DNA of 8,152 nt from the NCBI GenBank assembly GCA_016286595.1, contig JAEETR010000219.1:1-8152 (forward strand), in the 5' to 3' direction. The DNA comes from Oscillospiraceae bacterium (GTDB lineage Bacteria; Bacillota; Clostridia; Oscillospirales; Oscillospiraceae). Positions 5,280 to 8,152 of this stretch are shown piece after piece. Numbering within the stretch: position 1 is the first letter of the stretch; each line of letters starts with the position of its first letter. The position numbers were made by a program, and so were the translations under genes. The notes beneath the pieces were generated by a model that was not told the origin of the DNA, ran no database searches, and was given only the letters and a program-made list of their open reading frames with translations.

Positions 5280-7025
5280 ATGGCAATACCGGAGAGATTT
5301 ATAGACGACCTTGTTTCCCGCAGCGATATAGTCGACGTGGTCTCCGACTACGTGCAGCTGACCAAGCGCAGCGGCTCCAACATGTTCGGTCTGTGTCCCT
5401 TCCACAACGAAAAAACGCCGTCCTTCTCCGTTTCGCCGGACAAGCAGATCTACCACTGCTTCGGCTGCGGCAAGGGCGGGGGAGTCATCAATTTCATAAT
5501 GGAGATAGAAAATCTGCCCTTCCCGGACGCAGTGCGTTTTTTGGCAAAGCGGGCGGGGATGGAGGTGCCCGAGGACACCGTGGACGACAGAACGGCCACG
5601 CGCCGTTCGCGTCTGCTGGCTCTCAACAAGGACGCCGCAAGATTTTTCTACGAGAACCTTTCAAAGCCCGTCGGCGCCGGCGCCGTGGAATACATCAACA
5701 GCCGGGGTCTGAATAAGGACGTGGTGGTCCGTTTCGGTCTGGGCGCCGCCCCGGATTCCTGGAACACCCTGTCCGACGCCATGCAGTCAAAGGGCTACTC
5801 CGTGGGCGAACTGCTGGAGGCCGGCCTCGTGAAGCGCGGCAGGAACGGCGGCGTGTACGACGTTTTCCGCAACCGCCTCATGTTCCCGGTGATAGACGTC
5901 CACGGCGACGTGGTGGGCTTTTCCGGCAGAATAATCGGCGATGGGGAGCCGAAATACCTCAACTCCCCGGATACGCCGGTGTTCCAGAAGAGCCGCAACC
6001 TTTTCGCGCTCAACCTGGCCAGAAAGACGAAGCGGGGCATGCTTATGCTGGTGGAGGGAAATATCGACGTGGTCATGCTCCACCAGGCGGGCTTTGACTG
6101 CGCCGTGGCCTCTCTGGGCACGTCGCTCACGACGGAACAGGCCCGTCTGATGGCGAGATATACGAAGAACGCCGTGCTTTGCTACGACTCCGACAACGCC
6201 GGAGTGAAAGCGGTACAGCGGGCCATACCCATACTTGAGTCCACCGGCCTTTCCGTGCGCGTGCTGCGCATGAGCGGAGCCAAGGACCCGGACGAATATA
6301 TCAAAAAGCACGGGGCGGACTCCTTCACAGTTCTGCTGGAGAGAAGCGAGAACCACATCGAGTACACGCTGCTGTCCGCCCGGGATAAATACGACCTTGC
6401 CACCGACGACGGGCGCCTTGGATTCATGCGGGAGGCTACCGGCCTTCTTGCGGCCCTGCCCAACGCCGTGGAGCGGGATATCTATTCCGCCCGGGCCGCC
6501 GAGTACGCAGGGGTTTCGCTGGACGCGGTGAAGAGCGAGGTGAACCGGGAGGTCCGCCGCCGTATAAGGGAGAGCCGCCAGAAAAGAGAGCGGGACGCCT
6601 CGCGTCCGGAGCTGGCGGTGCAGCCCGCAGAGCGGTCCCTGCGGTACGACAACGTGCCCTCGGCCATGGCTGAGGAGGGAATAGTCAGACTGCTGATGCT
6701 TGACCCGTCCCTTGTGAAGGAAAGCGGGGAGCTTAAGCAGGAGGATTTCACGTCGGAATTCCTCGGAAAGGTATATTCCGTGATATGCCGCCGTTATAAT
6801 GACGGGGAGACGGTGTCGCTGGCGTCCCTCACGAGAGAGCTGACCCAGGAGGAGATGAGCCATCTCAGTACCGTGCTGCAAAAGCCGGAATCGCTGGCCG
6901 ACTCGTCCGAAAAGCTGAGGGATTACATAAAAAGAATGCAGACAGAGCAGCTGAGGGCCCGGGCAAAAACGGACCCCATAGAGGCTATGAAGATACTTAG
7001 AGACAGGAAGGGGTTAAGTGGTTGA
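5280..7025 (+). CDS. dnaG: DNA primase
   Basis: DnaG makes the RNA primers for lagging-strand synthesis at the replication fork together with DnaB-type helicase. The 581-residue protein is complete. The N-terminal zinc-binding domain has the CHC2 pattern Cys39-x2-His42 (CPFH) and Cys60-x2-Cys63 (CFGC), followed by GKGGGVINF. The RNA polymerase core follows, with a FRNRLMFPV-x-FSGR stretch. The TOPRIM metal site is Glu259 (VEGNIDV) and Asp303/Asp305 (YDSDNAG). The C-terminal third is helical, as expected for the helicase-binding domain. The ATG at 5280 is preferred: AAAGGGGG at 5266-5273 is 6 nt upstream, and the MAIPERFIDDLVSRSDIVDV start fits the family. An in-frame TTG at 5262 would add six residues. 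It overlaps the likely rpoD start by 8 nt. The TOPRIM motif has Asn where many primases have Tyr (EGYMD). Confidence 0.98.
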   Translation: MAIPERFIDDLVSRSDIVDVVSDYVQLTKRSGSNMFGLCPFHNEKTPSFSVSPDKQIYHCFGCGKGGGVINFIMEIENLPFPDAVRFLAKRAGMEVPEDTVDDRTATRRSRLLALNKDAARFFYENLSKPVGAGAVEYINSRGLNKDVVVRFGLGAAPDSWNTLSDAMQSKGYSVGELLEAGLVKRGRNGGVYDVFRNRLMFPVIDVHGDVVGFSGRIIGDGEPKYLNSPDTPVFQKSRNLFALNLARKTKRGMLMLVEGNIDVVMLHQAGFDCAVASLGTSLTTEQARLMARYTKNAVLCYDSDNAGVKAVQRAIPILESTGLSVRVLRMSGAKDPDEYIKKHGADSFTVLLERSENHIEYTLLSARDKYDLATDDGRLGFMREATGLLAALPNAVERDIYSARAAEYAGVSLDAVKSEVNREVRRRIRESRQKRERDASRPELAVQPAERSLRYDNVPSAMAEEGIVRLLMLDPSLVKESGELKQEDFTSEFLGKVYSVICRRYNDGETVSLASLTRELTQEEMSHLSTVLQKPESLADSSEKLRDYIKRMQTEQLRARAKTDPIEAMKILRDRKGLSG

Positions 7026-8152
7026 TATGGAAGATATGAAGAACGTTGAAAACGAAGAGCTCAGGGACGATATCCTTGAGGAGAATCCCGCGCAGGAAGA
7101 GCCCTTGAAGGAGAAAAAGCCCGCGAAAAAAACCTCCTCCGGCTCAAAGCGTTCCTCCAGGAAAAAGGCGGAAGCCCCCGACGAGGACGCCGGAAAGACC
7201 CACGAGCAGATAGTGGCGGAGCGGCTTACCGCCCTTATAGAAGAGGGCAAGAAGAAGGGGAGTCTGTCCTCCAAGGAACTGCTGGAGACCCTCGAGGAAC
7301 TCAATCTCGAGCAGGAGCAGATAGACAGATTCTACGACGTGCTGGAAAACCTGGGCGTGGACGTGGGCAACGACGAGGCGCTGGACACACTGGACGCCGA
7401 CGACGCCCCGGCCCTTGAGGAGCTCAGCGAGATAGAGGAGATATCCAAGGAGGAACTGGTGGACCCGGATTCCCTGGTGGACAGCTTCGCTATCGACGAC
7501 CCGGTGCGCATGTACCTCAAGGAGATAGGCAAGGTGCCCCTGCTGACCTCCGATGAGGAGGTGGCCCTGGCCACGGCGATGAGCGAGGGCAGCGAAGCCG
7601 CCGAGAAGCTGGAAGCCGACCGCCGCCTGGAGGAGGACAGCCCCGAAAAACTGTCTGCCGAGGAAAAAGCGCGGCTGCAGGCGCTGGTACAGGAGGGTGA
7701 GAAGGCCAAGAAAAAGCTGGCCGAGGCCAACCTGCGCCTTGTCGTGTCCATTGCCAAGCGTTACGTGGGCCGGGGCATGCTGTTCCTCGACCTAATTCAG
7801 GAGGGAAACCTGGGCCTTATAAAAGCAGTTGAAAAATTCAACTATCAAAAGGGCTATAAGTTCTCCACCTACGCCACGTGGTGGATCCGCCAGGCCATCA
7901 CCCGCGCCATCGCCGATCAGGCCCGCACCATCCGCATTCCCGTGCACATGGTGGAGACCATAAACAAGGTTATCCGCGTATCCCGTCAGCTGCTGCAGGA
8001 GCTGGGCCACGACCCCACTCCCGAGGAGATATCCGAGAACATGGGCATGCCCGTGGAGAAGGTCCGGGATATACTGAAGATAGCGCAGGAGCCCGTATCT
8101 CTGGAGACGCCTATCGGCGAGGAGGAGGACTCCCACCTGGGCGACTTCATCC
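7018..8152 (+). CDS. rpoD: RNA polymerase primary sigma factor (RpoD/SigA), 3' end outside window
   Basis: This is the housekeeping sigma factor that directs RNA polymerase to promoters. The reading frame stays open to the window end (378 codons), so region 4, which reads the -35 box, is not seen. After a Lys/Ser/Glu-rich leader, region 1.1 spans about 62-117, region 1.2 starts at DDPVRMYLKEIG (160-171), region 2 runs from about 233 with LAEANLRLVVSIAKRYVGRG, and region 3 follows HMVE. The -10 reading helix is intact: Trp288-Trp289, Gln292 and Thr295. About 35 extra charged residues lie between regions 1.2 and 2.1 (about 197-231) compared with B. subtilis SigA. GTG 7018 is taken as the start because AGGAAGGGG at 7005-7013 is close; ATG 7027, three codons later, is the alternative. 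The 8-nt overlap with dnaG implies translational coupling. Confidence 0.97.
   Translation, partial: MVDMEDMKNVENEELRDDILEENPAQEEPLKEKKPAKKTSSGSKRSSRKKAEAPDEDAGKTHEQIVAERLTALIEEGKKKGSLSSKELLETLEELNLEQEQIDRFYDVLENLGVDVGNDEALDTLDADDAPALEELSEIEEISKEELVDPDSLVDSFAIDDPVRMYLKEIGKVPLLTSDEEVALATAMSEGSEAAEKLEADRRLEEDSPEKLSAEEKARLQALVQEGEKAKKKLAEANLRLVVSIAKRYVGRGMLFLDLIQEGNLGLIKAVEKFNYQKGYKFSTYATWWIRQAITRAIADQARTIRIPVHMVETINKVIRVSRQLLQELGHDPTPEEISENMGMPVEKVRDILKIAQEPVSLETPIGEEEDSHLGDFI

Noticed and set aside
5192..5716. 174-codon + strand open frame starting in the dnaG leader
   Set aside because: Its frame overlaps the primase zinc domain out of phase, has Arg/Gly-rich composition without motifs, and no good ribosome site. 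It is a shadow of dnaG.
5787..6881. 364-codon minus-strand open frame inside dnaG
   Set aside because: It lies wholly antisense to the conserved primase core, with His/Leu/Val-rich composition typical of shadow frames in GC-rich genes and no recognisable domain.
1..8152. CRISPR array, tRNA, rRNA, insertion sequence or defence system
   Set aside because: No regular spaced repeats, cloverleaf sequences, transposase or defence-type genes were found. Nearly all the DNA is accounted for by eight conserved genes.

Overview
The window reads as chromosomal housekeeping DNA from a GC-rich member of the Firmicutes, most likely a gut-type clostridium (Oscillospirales or a relative). The evidence is the gene order dgt-dnaG-rpoD, the clostridial-looking SigA core sequence, strong Shine-Dalgarno sequences, and heavy use of the Ile codon ATA despite high GC. 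This placement rests on remembered family features, not on a search. All eight genes lie on the + strand. I see no tRNA, rRNA, CRISPR array, insertion sequence or phage gene.

Layout. (1) 61-1071 is a PfkB-family sugar kinase, closed by a very strong intrinsic terminator (1089-1124). (2) A promoter with an extended -10 (1131-1159) drives a tight three-gene unit: a flavin reductase-like protein (1200-1712), the ribosome-associated GTPase HflX (1715-2989) and a YigZ/IMPACT-family protein (2989-3603). A second intrinsic terminator (3633-3667) ends this unit. (3) A third unit starts at 3770 with a glyoxalase I-like VOC protein. It continues through a dGTPase-like HD hydrolase (dgt, 4154-5167), DNA primase (dnaG, 5280-7025) and the primary sigma factor (rpoD/sigA, 7018 to beyond the window end).

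How the genes work together. The third unit is a clostridial form of the 'macromolecular synthesis' operon. It joins dNTP pool control (Dgt), replication priming (DnaG) and transcription initiation (SigA), with a methylglyoxal-detoxification-type enzyme at its head. The second unit joins a ribosome-splitting GTPase with a YigZ protein, both plausibly translation-related, behind a flavoprotein. Junctions inside units two and three are short gaps or overlaps (2 nt gap, TGATG overlap, 12 nt gap, 8 nt overlap), except for a 112-nt leader before dnaG.

The window is mostly ordinary. The most interesting unexplained element is that dgt-dnaG leader. It holds a tandem hairpin/direct repeat enclosed by a perfect 7-nt pairing between a pyrimidine tract just after the dgt stop and the dnaG Shine-Dalgarno. 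This would suit a translational-coupling or RNA switch. Lesser points are an approximately 35-residue insertion in SigA between regions 1.2 and 2.1, and ATA as the commonest Ile codon in rpoD.
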